From the NCBI RefSeq assembly GCF_030444335.1, contig NZ_CP128595.1, forward strand, positions 1,178,001 to 1,242,000: DNA of 64,000 nucleotides, written 5' to 3'. The stretch is from Polaribacter huanghezhanensis. GTDB taxonomy: Bacteria; Bacteroidota; Bacteroidia; Flavobacteriales; Flavobacteriaceae. The notes under the pieces are model-generated. The model saw only the letters and a list, made by a program, of their open reading frames with translations. It did no database searches and was not told the DNA's origin. Positions 35,461-44,214 of this stretch are shown piece by piece; the first letter of the stretch is position 1, and the number at the start of each line of letters is the position of its first letter. A program made the translations under genes and the position numbers.

Positions 35461-36787
35461 AAAACAATTCCCAAATTAAAAATCCATAAACGATTGTGTA
35501 TTCTAGGCCAACAAACCACAAATTTTCTTTCCAAGGAAGATTAGAGTAGGCTTGGTAACTGAATATAATTACCAAACTCCAAACAATTGGAAAACGATAT
35601 TTGGTAAAAACAGACAACAAAACTAAAGTTGCTAAATACCACGGATGCATCGTTGTTGTGGTAAAGTAATAAAAAGACAATCCGAATAACAACCCAGTAA
35701 TGAGTTCTTTCGGACTTTTATTTTTTCTAAAAAAAGTGATAAACCCTAAAAACACAATTGCTAAAACCGGAATGATTTTTCCGATGACAGCAATTTCATT
35801 ATAACCTCTAAACAGGTATCCAATTTCTCTAAAAATATAATAAAAACTTGCATTAAATTCGAAACTTCTAAACCACAATCCAACAGAATTAAAATAATTT
35901 TCAATCAATTCTGAATTGTAAAAGGGTAGAAAAAGTAATATAATTGTTGTGAAAATAATTAGATAGAACACAAATAGTTTTGTCATTCCTGCGAAGTCGA
36001 GAGATCTTTTTACAAACCATTGATAAAATAATGGTAGAAATAATAACGGAATTAATTTCACAGAAATAGAACAAGCTAATAATAATGCAGCCCACATCCA
36101 TTTGTGTTTAAAAAGCAAATACAAACTCCAAATTAAAAAGAACAACAGCACAGGTTCAAAATGAATGTTTCCAGTTAATTCAATTATGATAAACGGATTT
36201 AATGCATATAAAAAGATGTTGTGAATTGGTAATTGTAGTTTTTCTAAGATTTTTTTTCCAAAGTAAATAATTCCGATATCTGCTAAAATTAGTTGAAGTC
36301 TAAACACAATTACTGAACCTAAAATACTGTTGCCAGCAAAAAGTGATGCGATATAAAAACTCAATTGATTTAACGGCGGATAATTGGTAAAATGACTGCC
36401 GTTTAAAGTTCCCATTTCGGCATACAATTCTGTTGCTTGGTTTACTGGAAATTCGTGTTGATTGATAAAGTTTTCTGGTAAATATAAATACGGATTCAAT
36501 CCTTCGAAAAGCATTCTTCCGTCCCAAATAAAACGGTAAAAATCTTGTGATAAATTTGGAATTGAAAACAAGAAAATCAACCGAAATAAAATGGATAAAC
36601 TGGTTAACAACTTCGTGTTTTCTTTTCCTTTTTTTAGGATGTAAAATGATGTTGCAAATAGCGAAATATATAAAAACAACACCATTGAAAATTGAGTTCT
36701 TTCTACATAAAATGCAAATAAAAAATAAAGAATGATTGTAAGAATTACTGCAATTATAAATCCTGTATTTTTTCTGCTGAAAACCAT
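35402..36787 (-). CDS. Polytopic GT-C-type mannosyltransferase-like protein
   Basis: A 461-residue membrane protein with roughly 11-12 helices. The first large loop carries DFYRFIWDGRMLFEGLNPYLY, the acidic motif expected in GT-C lipid-phosphosugar transferases. A diverged repeat copy at 35982-36010 is read in frame as KRSLDFAGMTK in a loop. The start overlaps the upstream GT2 gene by TAATG. Last gene of a three-gene glycosyltransferase operon; it probably finishes a glycan outside the membrane using a polyprenyl-phosphate sugar. Confidence 0.78.
   Translation of the reverse strand: MVFSRKNTGFIIAVILTIILYFLFAFYVERTQFSMVLFLYISLFATSFYILKKGKENTKLLTSLSILFRLIFLFSIPNLSQDFYRFIWDGRMLFEGLNPYLYLPENFINQHEFPVNQATELYAEMGTLNGSHFTNYPPLNQLSFYIASLFAGNSILGSVIVFRLQLILADIGIIYFGKKILEKLQLPIHNIFLYALNPFIIIELTGNIHFEPVLLFFLIWSLYLLFKHKWMWAALLLACSISVKLIPLLFLPLFYQWFVKRSLDFAGMTKLFVFYLIIFTTIILLFLPFYNSELIENYFNSVGLWFRSFEFNASFYYIFREIGYLFRGYNEIAVIGKIIPVLAIVFLGFITFFRKNKSPKELITGLLFGLSFYYFTTTTMHPWYLATLVLLSVFTKYRFPIVWSLVIIFSYQAYSNLPWKENLWFVGLEYTIVYGFLIWELFFKNHHKKQYFDAHDSHAIS
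35982..36010. repeat. Diverged relative of the dispersed repeat inside the GT-C gene
   Basis: GTCATTCCTGCGAAGTCGAG on the + strand: it keeps GTCA at one end and AGTCGAGA at the other, but has GCGAAG in place of the GCGGAG core. Read in frame as RSLDFAGMTK. Confidence 0.55.
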
Positions 36788-38280
36788 TATGCTTTAGAAA
36801 AAATAGATTTAAAAAACACGTAGCCAAATCCTAAAAACAACATCAAATGAAAAGGAAACAAACCAAAATCTCCACCTTGATTTCCAACCACAAAAGCGCT
36901 GTACATTCCAAATGCAAAATACAAGGCTAAAAATCCTTCTAAAATTACATGAACCGATACTTTTTTAGAAATGTATTTGTTGTTTTTCCAGCTGTCTTTT
37001 AATGAATTAATATTGAATTTTGGCGTTCTAATAAAATCGCTTTTTTTACCAAAATGACCTTCTAAAACGGCTATTGAATTGTGTAAGGAAAATCCCATCG
37101 CAATAGAAAAAAAGGTAAAAAAAGTAACAAGATATTTTAAGAAATTTTTAAATCCACCACCATAAATATTCCGAAACATAAACCAATAACAAATTAAAAA
37201 TATGAAAGAACTTATCACAAAGAAACTCATCATATAAAAGTAGTTTTTTAAATGTGCATATTCATTTTTAATATATAACATGGGTATACTTAAAACGGCT
37301 ACAATTAAAACATTTAAAAACATAGTGCTATTTAGTAAATGTAAAATTCCGTGGATTTTTGTTTTAAAATGAACGTTTTTATTAGACAAAACTCGCTTTG
37401 CCATTTTTTGAAAATTTTCTGCGCCGCCTTTGTTCCATCTAAACTGTTGCGATCTTGCTGCGCTAATAATAACGGGTAATTCAGCAGGAGTTTCTACGTG
37501 TTCTAAATATTTAAATTTCCAATTTTTTAACTGCGCCCTATAACTTAAATCTAAATCTTCAGTTAATGTGTCGCCTTCCCAATTACCAGCATCATAAATA
37601 CATTCTTTTCGCCAAACACCCGCAGTTCCGTTAAAATTTATGAAATGGTTTTTGCTATTTCGCCCAACTTGTTCTAACGTAAAGTGTGCATCCAATGCAA
37701 AAGCTTGAATTCTTGTAAGTGTAGAATAATTTCTGTTGATATGTCCCCAACGTGTTTGAACAACGCCAATTTCTGGGTTTTTGAAATACGGAATGGTTTC
37801 TAACAACCAATTTTCTTTGGGTAAAAAGTCAGCATCAAAAATGGCAATAAATTGCCCTTTTGCATTTTTTAAACCTTCTTTTAGCGCTCCAGCTTTAAAG
37901 CCTTTTCTGTTGGTTCTTTGGATGTGTTTAATGTCGATTCCAGATTTTTGAAGCTCTTTTATTTGCTTCGATGTAGAAATAACAGATTCATCTGTAGAAT
38001 CATCCAACACCTGAATTTCTAATTTGTCTTTTGGGTACTTTAATTTTACAATATTCGTTAACAAACGTTCCATTACATACAACTCATTATACACAGGAAG
38101 TTGAATGGTTATAAACGGAATTTCATTCGGATTAGAAAAATTAAATCTTTCTGAAGTGTCTTTGTTTTTTTGCGCTTTTAAATAATTAAAAAGCAGGTTG
38201 AGTTGTGCAATGGCGTACATAAAAATGAGTACCAAAGCAATGGTATAAATCGCTATAATTATATACGCAACTACAATCAT
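36787..38280 (-). CDS. Processive GT2 glycosyltransferase, cellulose-synthase-like
   Basis: A 497-residue membrane enzyme. One N-terminal helix precedes the GT2 domain with LPVYNE, DDSTDES, DADFLP (DxD), TEDLDLSYR and QQFRWNKGG (QxxRW), the D,D,D,QxxRW set of processive beta-glycan synthases. Four to five C-terminal helices follow. Substrate (glucose or mannose) cannot be told. ATGA overlap with the upstream GT2 and TAATG overlap with GT-C show tight coupling. Confidence 0.85.
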   Translation of the reverse strand: MIVVAYIIIAIYTIALVLIFMYAIAQLNLLFNYLKAQKNKDTSERFNFSNPNEIPFITIQLPVYNELYVMERLLTNIVKLKYPKDKLEIQVLDDSTDESVISTSKQIKELQKSGIDIKHIQRTNRKGFKAGALKEGLKNAKGQFIAIFDADFLPKENWLLETIPYFKNPEIGVVQTRWGHINRNYSTLTRIQAFALDAHFTLEQVGRNSKNHFINFNGTAGVWRKECIYDAGNWEGDTLTEDLDLSYRAQLKNWKFKYLEHVETPAELPVIISAARSQQFRWNKGGAENFQKMAKRVLSNKNVHFKTKIHGILHLLNSTMFLNVLIVAVLSIPMLYIKNEYAHLKNYFYMMSFFVISSFIFLICYWFMFRNIYGGGFKNFLKYLVTFFTFFSIAMGFSLHNSIAVLEGHFGKKSDFIRTPKFNINSLKDSWKNNKYISKKVSVHVILEGFLALYFAFGMYSAFVVGNQGGDFGLFPFHLMLFLGFGYVFFKSIFSKA

Positions 38281-38966
38281 TTAAAACTATATTTAAAAAT
38301 CCAACCTAATATTTTAACTCCTGCCATCACACTTCCTTTTACAGTTCCAGAAACTTTAGAAACGCCAATTCTATTTCTGTATTTCATCGGAATTTCTACA
38401 TACGTTAGTTTTTGTTTCAATGCTTTTAATTGCATTTCTACGGTCCAGCCGTAGGTTTTGTCCTCCATGTTTAAAGCTATTAATTTGTCGTATTTAATGG
38501 CTCTAAATGGACCTAAATCGGTAAATTTTGCACCAAAAAAAAGGCTCATTAAAAAAGTTGCTAACCAATTACCGAATACTTGTTGCGGCGTCATAGAATC
38601 TGTTTCTCGGAATCGTTTTACTCTTGCGCCAATTACAAAATCGATGTTATCATTGATAATTGGAGCAACAATTTCTGTTAATTGTTCTGGGTAATCAGAA
38701 TAATCGCCATCTAAAAAAACAATAATTGCTGGTTTTACTTTTTGATTTGCGATATAATCCATTCCTTTTAAACAGGCAAAACCATAACCTTTTCTAGATT
38801 CTTTTAAAACTGTTGCTCCAGCATTTTTAGCATTTTCTTCAGTATTATCAGTAGAATTGTTGCTAATCACAATAATTTCATCCACGATTGATGGAATATC
38901 ATGAATGACATTTGCAATAGAATCTTGCTCGTTATAAGCAGGGATGATTACTTTTATAATTGACAT
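38277..38966 (-). CDS. GT2 glycosyltransferase, polyprenyl-phosphate sugar synthase type
   Basis: A 229-residue GT2 enzyme: VIIPAYNEQDSIANVI, ISNNSTDNTEE and DGDYSDYPE (DxD equivalent). It resembles dolichyl-phosphate mannose/glucose synthases but lacks a C-terminal membrane domain except for a weak hydrophobic end. It could charge the polyprenyl carrier used by the GT-C gene of the same operon (inference). First gene of the operon. Confidence 0.82.
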   Translation of the reverse strand: MSIIKVIIPAYNEQDSIANVIHDIPSIVDEIIVISNNSTDNTEENAKNAGATVLKESRKGYGFACLKGMDYIANQKVKPAIIVFLDGDYSDYPEQLTEIVAPIINDNIDFVIGARVKRFRETDSMTPQQVFGNWLATFLMSLFFGAKFTDLGPFRAIKYDKLIALNMEDKTYGWTVEMQLKALKQKLTYVEIPMKYRNRIGVSKVSGTVKGSVMAGVKILGWIFKYSFK

Positions 38967-38986
38967 TAAAAATTTTTAAGTTTCGG

Positions 38987-38994
38987 CAAAAATA
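38987..38994 (-). promoter_or_regulatory. Glycosyltransferase operon -7 element
   Basis: Minus-strand TATTTTTG, 20 bp upstream of the ATG at 38966. Confidence 0.5.
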
Positions 38995-39008
38995 CGATTG
39001 TTTCTTTG

Positions 39009-40631
39009 TTATTTGTCGTTAATCAACTTCATTAAATCAACATCATTTCCTAATAAAATTTCTGTCGGATTGATGCGTCCATCTTCTGGTCCGTTTTCTA
39101 ATTTTAAAACACCACGCGGACAAACAGCAGAGCAAATTCCGCAACCCACACAACTAGAACGCACAATATTTTCTCCTTTCTGCGCGTAGGCTCTCACGTC
39201 AATTCCTTGTTCACAATACGTAGAACAATTTCCGCAAGAAATACATTGTCCGCCATTTGTGGTAATTCTAAAGCGCGATTTAAAACGTTGTACAAATCCT
39301 AAATAAGCAGCTAACGGACAACCAAAACGACACCAAACTCGGTTTCCAAAAATGGGATAAAATCCGGTTCCGATTACGCCAGCAAACCAAGCGCCAATCA
39401 AGAAGCTATAGGTGTCTTTTATCCATTGCGAATTGATTCCTAAAAAGGATTGTGATCCTGTAAAATAACAATACAATGTTACAGCGGTCATCACCAAAGA
39501 AAAGATTAACACCGAATGAATCAACCAGCGTTCTAATTTCCAAGATTTTAAGGTTTTGCTAGAATGTTGTCTGTACGGATCGCCCAATGTCTCTGCCAAT
39601 CCGCCACAACCACAAACCCAAGAACAGTACCAGCGTTTCCCAAAGAAATAGACCATTACAGGAACGATCACTAAGGTTAACACAATTCCCCAAACTAAAA
39701 TAAACAATCCGATGGAGCCGCTACTTTTTAAAGTTTCTAAATTCCATTCAAAGAAGAAATCATAATCTAACGGAAAAGCACTTTTAAAATCATATCCAGG
39801 CATGTTTAAGCTGGTCATAATTTCTGGAATTAAAAAAGCAAAGACAATTTGAAAAAATAAGACAGAAGTTGTTCTAATAATTTGATATTTATTGTGTCTG
39901 TATTTGATGTACATCCTTGTTGCCATCACCAACATAATTACACAATATAAAAAGCCGTATACAAACCATTGAGACGCTAAACCACCATTTAAAAATTTAC
40001 TTAATGGATCAAAAATAAACGTCCAGTTTACAATATAATCTGGTACAAAATATAAGACCAAATAAAAAGAAACTAGATAGACAAGCACCAACCAAGCAAT
40101 CCAACCACGATTTGTGCTCGATTCTAAATAAATCCCGTTGTTTTTAATTCCCGCTTTTCCCAATAAAATAACGTTTGGTAAAATAAAAAGAAGTGCGCCA
40201 AAAATGGCCAAACCAAAAGTAAGCCACCAAAATAAAACAGCATTTTCTTTTACAAAACCATTGCCAGCAATTTTGGCCATTTCAAAACTTAGTGAATGTG
40301 GTTTACCATAAATTTTATATTGATATTGTACTCCTTTTTTATCCCAATTTTTTTCTGAATCGTATTTTGTAATTAATGCATCATAATGATCATTTGAAAC
40401 TTTAAAAGCGTTTCTAACACGACTAGAAAATTCGAAAATTGATAAATCTTTAGAAGTTACAACTGCTTTTTGTAGCTCGTCTTTTATCAGTTCATTTTTG
40501 TAGTTTTTCTCTTTGATGAAAGTATCAAATTCATCAGAAGTTAAAGAAAACGAACCTGTAAAAATAGTTCCCGTAAAAACGGTTAAACCAATTAAGAAAA
40601 GGATTAGACCTGTTTGTTTTATTGCTTTCAT
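39009..40631 (-). CDS. Membrane-bound 4Fe-4S ferredoxin, NapH/CcoG-like
   Basis: A 540-residue protein. Helix 1 (residues 8-28), a periplasmic stretch of about 100 residues, then five or six helices with two cytoplasmic Cys motifs, CSWVCGCGG and CRFGCPLA, and a C-terminal bis-4Fe-4S domain with CISCGNCSTYCEQG and CVGCGICSAVCPRG. The core is that of NapH/NosR/CcoG quinol or copper-linked electron carriers. An FMN-binding NosR domain is absent. Encoded 5 bp after the flavoprotein gene upstream; together they look like an electron-transfer pair. Confidence 0.8.
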   Translation of the reverse strand: MKAIKQTGLILFLIGLTVFTGTIFTGSFSLTSDEFDTFIKEKNYKNELIKDELQKAVVTSKDLSIFEFSSRVRNAFKVSNDHYDALITKYDSEKNWDKKGVQYQYKIYGKPHSLSFEMAKIAGNGFVKENAVLFWWLTFGLAIFGALLFILPNVILLGKAGIKNNGIYLESSTNRGWIAWLVLVYLVSFYLVLYFVPDYIVNWTFIFDPLSKFLNGGLASQWFVYGFLYCVIMLVMATRMYIKYRHNKYQIIRTTSVLFFQIVFAFLIPEIMTSLNMPGYDFKSAFPLDYDFFFEWNLETLKSSGSIGLFILVWGIVLTLVIVPVMVYFFGKRWYCSWVCGCGGLAETLGDPYRQHSSKTLKSWKLERWLIHSVLIFSLVMTAVTLYCYFTGSQSFLGINSQWIKDTYSFLIGAWFAGVIGTGFYPIFGNRVWCRFGCPLAAYLGFVQRFKSRFRITTNGGQCISCGNCSTYCEQGIDVRAYAQKGENIVRSSCVGCGICSAVCPRGVLKLENGPEDGRINPTEILLGNDVDLMKLINDK

Positions 40632-40636
40632 ACTTA

Positions 40637-41977
40637 TTAAGAGCTAAAAATTCTTTTCCAACTTTTCTTTTTCAGTTGGATGTTTGTATTGTTTTCTAGA
40701 TTGAATTTTGCTACAATTTCTGCTTCATGTAATTTGTAAAACTCAGGGTCAAAATTAGCATCTGATAAATGTTCTAAGACATGATGTATAGAACGTTTTT
40801 CATTGAGGATTTTATCAAAAAACTCATGCCGCATTCTAATTCCGAAGGTGTTAATTCCGATAAATTCTTGGGTGTTTTTATCATAATTGATATGAATACA
40901 TTTTTTACCACTTTTATGTTCCCAATAAAAACGAGCTTCATTTTCTTTTGGTTCTGCCCAAACCCAACCATAGGTTTGATATTCGATATCAAAAAATTTT
41001 GCGGAGTTAAACCAATGTCCAGGTTTGTATTCAATTTTATTTCCGCAAATTGTTTGCGCTAGCGTTTCTCCCATCATTCTTCCTGTGTACCAAACGGCTT
41101 CAATAGGTCTTCTTTGTCCGATTGCTTCGTGTTGTTCTGCACAATCACCAATGGCATAAATATTTTCAATATTGGTTTCTAAAAAACGATTCACTTTTAC
41201 ACCACGCCCGATTTCGATGTTTGAGTTTTTTAAAAAATCCACATTTGGAGAGACTCCAGCAGTTAATCCAACCACATTACATGCAATTTCTTCATTGGTT
41301 TCAGCAATAATGACCGATTTTACATTTCCGTTTTCATCAGCAATAATTTCTTTTAAATTGACTCCCAATCGCAAATCGATATGATTGTCTGTAATTTCTT
41401 TATTGATGATTTCAGATTCTTCTTTTGGCAATACATTTCCCCAAAAACTTGGTTCTCTTACTAAAAAAGTAACCGGAATATTTCTGCTATGTAACATTTC
41501 TACCAATTCAATTCCGATTAAACCACCACCAACAATTACAGCACGTTTACACACTTTGTTATCGGGCGCATATGTTTCTAAAGATTCTAAATCTTGTTTG
41601 TGATACATTCCCATAACGCCCTTTAAATCTTGACCAGGCCAACCAAATTTATTGGGTTTAGAACCCGTAGCGATGATGAGTTTGTCGTAAGTTAATTTTT
41701 CGCCATTAGAAAATTCAAGTTCATTTACATCAGAATTTACTTTTGATACAAACCCTTTTTTAAGGTTGATGCGGTTTTTTTTCCAAAACCAAGATTCATA
41801 TGGTTGTGTGTGCTCAAATTTTAGGTGTCCCATATACACATACATCAGAGCAGTTCTAGAAAAGAAATACTCAGTTTCTGCAGAAATGATTGTGATTTCT
41901 TTGTCAGAGTTTTTTCTGATATGCCTGGCGGCTGTAACACCAGAGATTCCGTTTCCTATAATAACAATGTGCTCCAT
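40637..41977 (-). CDS. FAD/NAD(P)-dependent oxidoreductase (pyridine nucleotide-disulfide fold)
   Basis: A 446-residue flavoprotein with FAD GNGISG near residue 8, NAD motif VGGGLIGIELVEM, ATGSKP and the FAD-closing IYAIGDCAE. No redox-disulfide CxxxxC is present, so it belongs with rubredoxin/ferredoxin/nitrite-reductase-type reductases. An extra C-terminal domain (about 310-446) is Trp and His-rich. Probably passes electrons from NAD(P)H to the membrane ferredoxin encoded next. Confidence 0.85.
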   Translation of the reverse strand: MEHIVIIGNGISGVTAARHIRKNSDKEITIISAETEYFFSRTALMYVYMGHLKFEHTQPYESWFWKKNRINLKKGFVSKVNSDVNELEFSNGEKLTYDKLIIATGSKPNKFGWPGQDLKGVMGMYHKQDLESLETYAPDNKVCKRAVIVGGGLIGIELVEMLHSRNIPVTFLVREPSFWGNVLPKEESEIINKEITDNHIDLRLGVNLKEIIADENGNVKSVIIAETNEEIACNVVGLTAGVSPNVDFLKNSNIEIGRGVKVNRFLETNIENIYAIGDCAEQHEAIGQRRPIEAVWYTGRMMGETLAQTICGNKIEYKPGHWFNSAKFFDIEYQTYGWVWAEPKENEARFYWEHKSGKKCIHINYDKNTQEFIGINTFGIRMRHEFFDKILNEKRSIHHVLEHLSDANFDPEFYKLHEAEIVAKFNLENNTNIQLKKKSWKRIFSS

Positions 41978-42015
41978 AAATTTCTTTGTTGGCTATTCTG
42001 TCGAGTTGTAAGTTA

Positions 42016-42048
42016 CAAACTTAATATAAGATTCTAATTTATAATCAA
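42016..42048 (-). promoter_or_regulatory. Redox module promoter
   Basis: Minus-strand TAAGTTTG (42016-42023) with TTG 22 bp upstream (42046-42048). Confidence 0.68.
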
Positions 42049-42117
42049 TTCAGATAAGTAAACTATTTTTAATTTCCGTTTGCTATTTATTTTATCAAAA
42101 AAACATACTTTAGAAGA

Positions 42118-43122
42118 ATGAAAAGCACAAATTTTATTTTTCTGTTGATATTGCTGTTTTCTTGTACGAAACCTCATCAACCAGAGAAAATAAACGGAAT
42201 TAGTTTTGTTGCTTCTAATGCTGCAATTGATACAAGCCACGTTGACCCAATTGTGGCAGTTAACGCAAATTATGTTGCTTTAATGCCTTTTGGTTTTTTT
42301 AGAGATTTAAAAAATCCAAAAATTATATACAATTCAAAAAGACAATGGTTTGGTGAAACCAGAAAAGGATTAGAACATTACGCAAAAGAGTTTAAAAAAC
42401 GAAATGTAAAAATTATGTTGAAGCCTCAATTGTGGGCTTCAAGAGGTTTGTATACGGGTTTAATTAAAATGGAATCGGAAGAAAATTGGAAAATTTTAGA
42501 AGATTCGTATGAAGTTTTTATTTTAGAATTTGCTGATATCGCTCAGAAAATGAATGTAGATATTTTATGTATCGGAACCGAATTAGAAAAATTTGTAATC
42601 AAAAGACCATTATTTTGGAAGCAGTTAATTGCGAAAATTAAAAAGATTTATACTGGGAAATTAACCTATGCAGCAAATTGGGATGAGTTTAAAAGAGTTC
42701 CATTTTGGAACGATTTAGATTATATTGGAATTGATGCATATTTTTCTTTAAGTGATAAAAAAACACCAACAATTTTAGATTTTGAAAAAGGATGGAAACC
42801 ACATAAAGCATCCATCAAAAAAATGCAACAAAAATTTAATAAACCAATTTTATTTACAGAATTTGGTTATAGAAGTGTCAATTTTAACGGGAAAAAACCA
42901 TGGGAGTCAAATAGAGTAGAAGGAAGTGTTAATTTAGAAGCGCAAAAAAATGCAACGCAAGCAATCTACAATCAGTTTTGGAAAGAAAATTGGTTTGCTG
43001 GCGGATTTTTATGGAAATGGTATCACAATCATGAAAATGTTGGCGGAGAGAATAACAACCGATTTACACCACAAAATAAACCCACCGAAGCTTTAATTAA
43101 GAAATTATATAAAATAAATTAA
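42118..43122 (+). CDS. GH113-like glycoside hydrolase lipoprotein
   Basis: A 334-residue protein with lipobox LLFSC (Cys16) and a TIM-barrel of the clan A type. Likely acid/base Glu155 in CIGTELEKF and nucleophile Glu248 in LFTEFGYRS; also LKPQLWASRG and AANWDEF. This matches GH113, known for beta-mannanases. Anchored to the envelope, so it would act on extracytoplasmic glycan. Divergent from the redox module. Confidence 0.78.
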   Translation: MKSTNFIFLLILLFSCTKPHQPEKINGISFVASNAAIDTSHVDPIVAVNANYVALMPFGFFRDLKNPKIIYNSKRQWFGETRKGLEHYAKEFKKRNVKIMLKPQLWASRGLYTGLIKMESEENWKILEDSYEVFILEFADIAQKMNVDILCIGTELEKFVIKRPLFWKQLIAKIKKIYTGKLTYAANWDEFKRVPFWNDLDYIGIDAYFSLSDKKTPTILDFEKGWKPHKASIKKMQQKFNKPILFTEFGYRSVNFNGKKPWESNRVEGSVNLEAQKNATQAIYNQFWKENWFAGGFLWKWYHNHENVGGENNNRFTPQNKPTEALIKKLYKIN

Positions 43123-43143
43123 AAACATGATAAATGTTATAAT

Positions 43144-43170
43144 TTGCCTTGAGTCAATAACTTAAATTTG
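43144..43170 (+). promoter_or_regulatory. UspA gene promoter
   Basis: TTG (43144-43146), 16-bp spacer, TAAATTTG (43163-43170). ATG at 43194. Confidence 0.6.
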
Positions 43171-43193
43171 TTTTTATCCAAAATTTATATATC

Positions 43194-44027
43194 ATGAAAA
43201 AAATTATTGTACCTATAGATTTTTCTGACCACTCAGAATATGCGTTAAAAGCAGCAGCCCTATTAGCAAAAAGACATCAAATTGAAATTGTAGTATTACA
43301 CATGCTCGATATTAGCATTGCATCTTTGAGTGAAAGCGCAAGCGATTTACAAGCTCAATCTATTTTTTATTTAAAATTAGCAGAAAAAAGGTTTAGCTCT
43401 TTTTTAAAAAAGGACTATTTAAAAGAGGTTAAAGTTACTCCAATTATCAAACATTATTTATCCTTTAGAGAAATAAATGACATTGCTGAAGAAGTAAGTG
43501 CCGATTTAATAATCATGAGTTCTCATGGAGCAAGCGGAATAAAAGAACTTTTTGTAGGCTCAAACACAGAGAAAGTTGTCAGATTTTCAAGCATTCCTGT
43601 TTTAATTTTAAAAGAAGAGCTATTCGATTTAAATTTTGAAGATGTAGTATATGCATGTGATTTTTCTGAAAAATCAATTCCTGCTTATAAAAAAACAGTA
43701 AAATTAATGCATTTTTTTGGAGCAGAATTGCATTTGTTATATGTCAATTTACCAAACGATTCGTTTAAAACTTCTGCAGAAATGAAAGAAATGGCAGCTA
43801 ATTTTTTAACAAAAGCAGATCAAGATAGTAGTAAACTTAAAGAAGTTACTTTTGAGTGTGAACTTACTATTGAAAAAGGAATTTTAAAATTTTCTCATAG
43901 AATTGGAGCAGATTTAATTGCCATTAGTACACACGGAAGAAAAGGGTTGTCTCATATCTTTGAAGGAAGCGTTGCCGAAGATTTAGGTAACCATTCAATG
44001 TTACCGGTAATTACAATTAAAATATAA
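43194..44027 (+). CDS. Tandem universal stress protein (UspA, two domains)
   Basis: A 277-residue protein made of two Usp folds. Domain 1 has IIVPIDFSDHSEYALKAA and LIIMSSHGASGIKELFVGSNTEKVVR (G2xG9xGS/T ATP-type motif); domain 2 has VVYACDFSEKSIPAYKK and LIAISTHGRKGLSHIFEGSVAEDL. Stress-linked adenine-nucleotide binding proteins of this tandem type are frequent in flavobacteria. Single gene with its own promoter. Confidence 0.92.
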   Translation: MKKIIVPIDFSDHSEYALKAAALLAKRHQIEIVVLHMLDISIASLSESASDLQAQSIFYLKLAEKRFSSFLKKDYLKEVKVTPIIKHYLSFREINDIAEEVSADLIIMSSHGASGIKELFVGSNTEKVVRFSSIPVLILKEELFDLNFEDVVYACDFSEKSIPAYKKTVKLMHFFGAELHLLYVNLPNDSFKTSAEMKEMAANFLTKADQDSSKLKEVTFECELTIEKGILKFSHRIGADLIAISTHGRKGLSHIFEGSVAEDLGNHSMLPVITIKI

Positions 44028-44048
44028 ACGATAAAAATAATTGTTTTT

Positions 44049-44180
44049 TTAGCAACATCCACCGCCATCATAACGTAAAGTAGAAGGAGAGAAAAAGAGG
44101 TCGTCTCTTCCTAAATTTTGTAATGCTTTTGCAGTTTTATTACAAATTGCTGTTTTTCTTGTAAAAATACAAGGTTCGAC
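44049..44180 (-). pseudogene. Decayed second copy of the ArsM C-terminus
   Basis: Reading minus from 44180 gives VEPCIFTRKTAICNKTAK, then ALQNLGRDDLFFSPST and LRYDGGGCC, with stop TAA at 44049. The last 33 residues match the intact ArsM (44681-45649) at 29 positions. A segment of about 23 residues between CVFTGKAAI and AICDK is missing in frame, and a stop lies directly upstream (44181-44183). No start codon. This is a 3' gene remnant. Confidence 0.85.
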
Positions 44181-44214
44181 TTATGGGATTGAGCAGTATT
44201 TTTAAGTAAGTATT

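Noticed and set aside
39009-40631. Calling the membrane ferredoxin NosR or CcoG
   Set aside because: It lacks the NosR FMN-binding domain, and no nos or cco genes are adjacent; only the NapH/CcoG-like core is supported.
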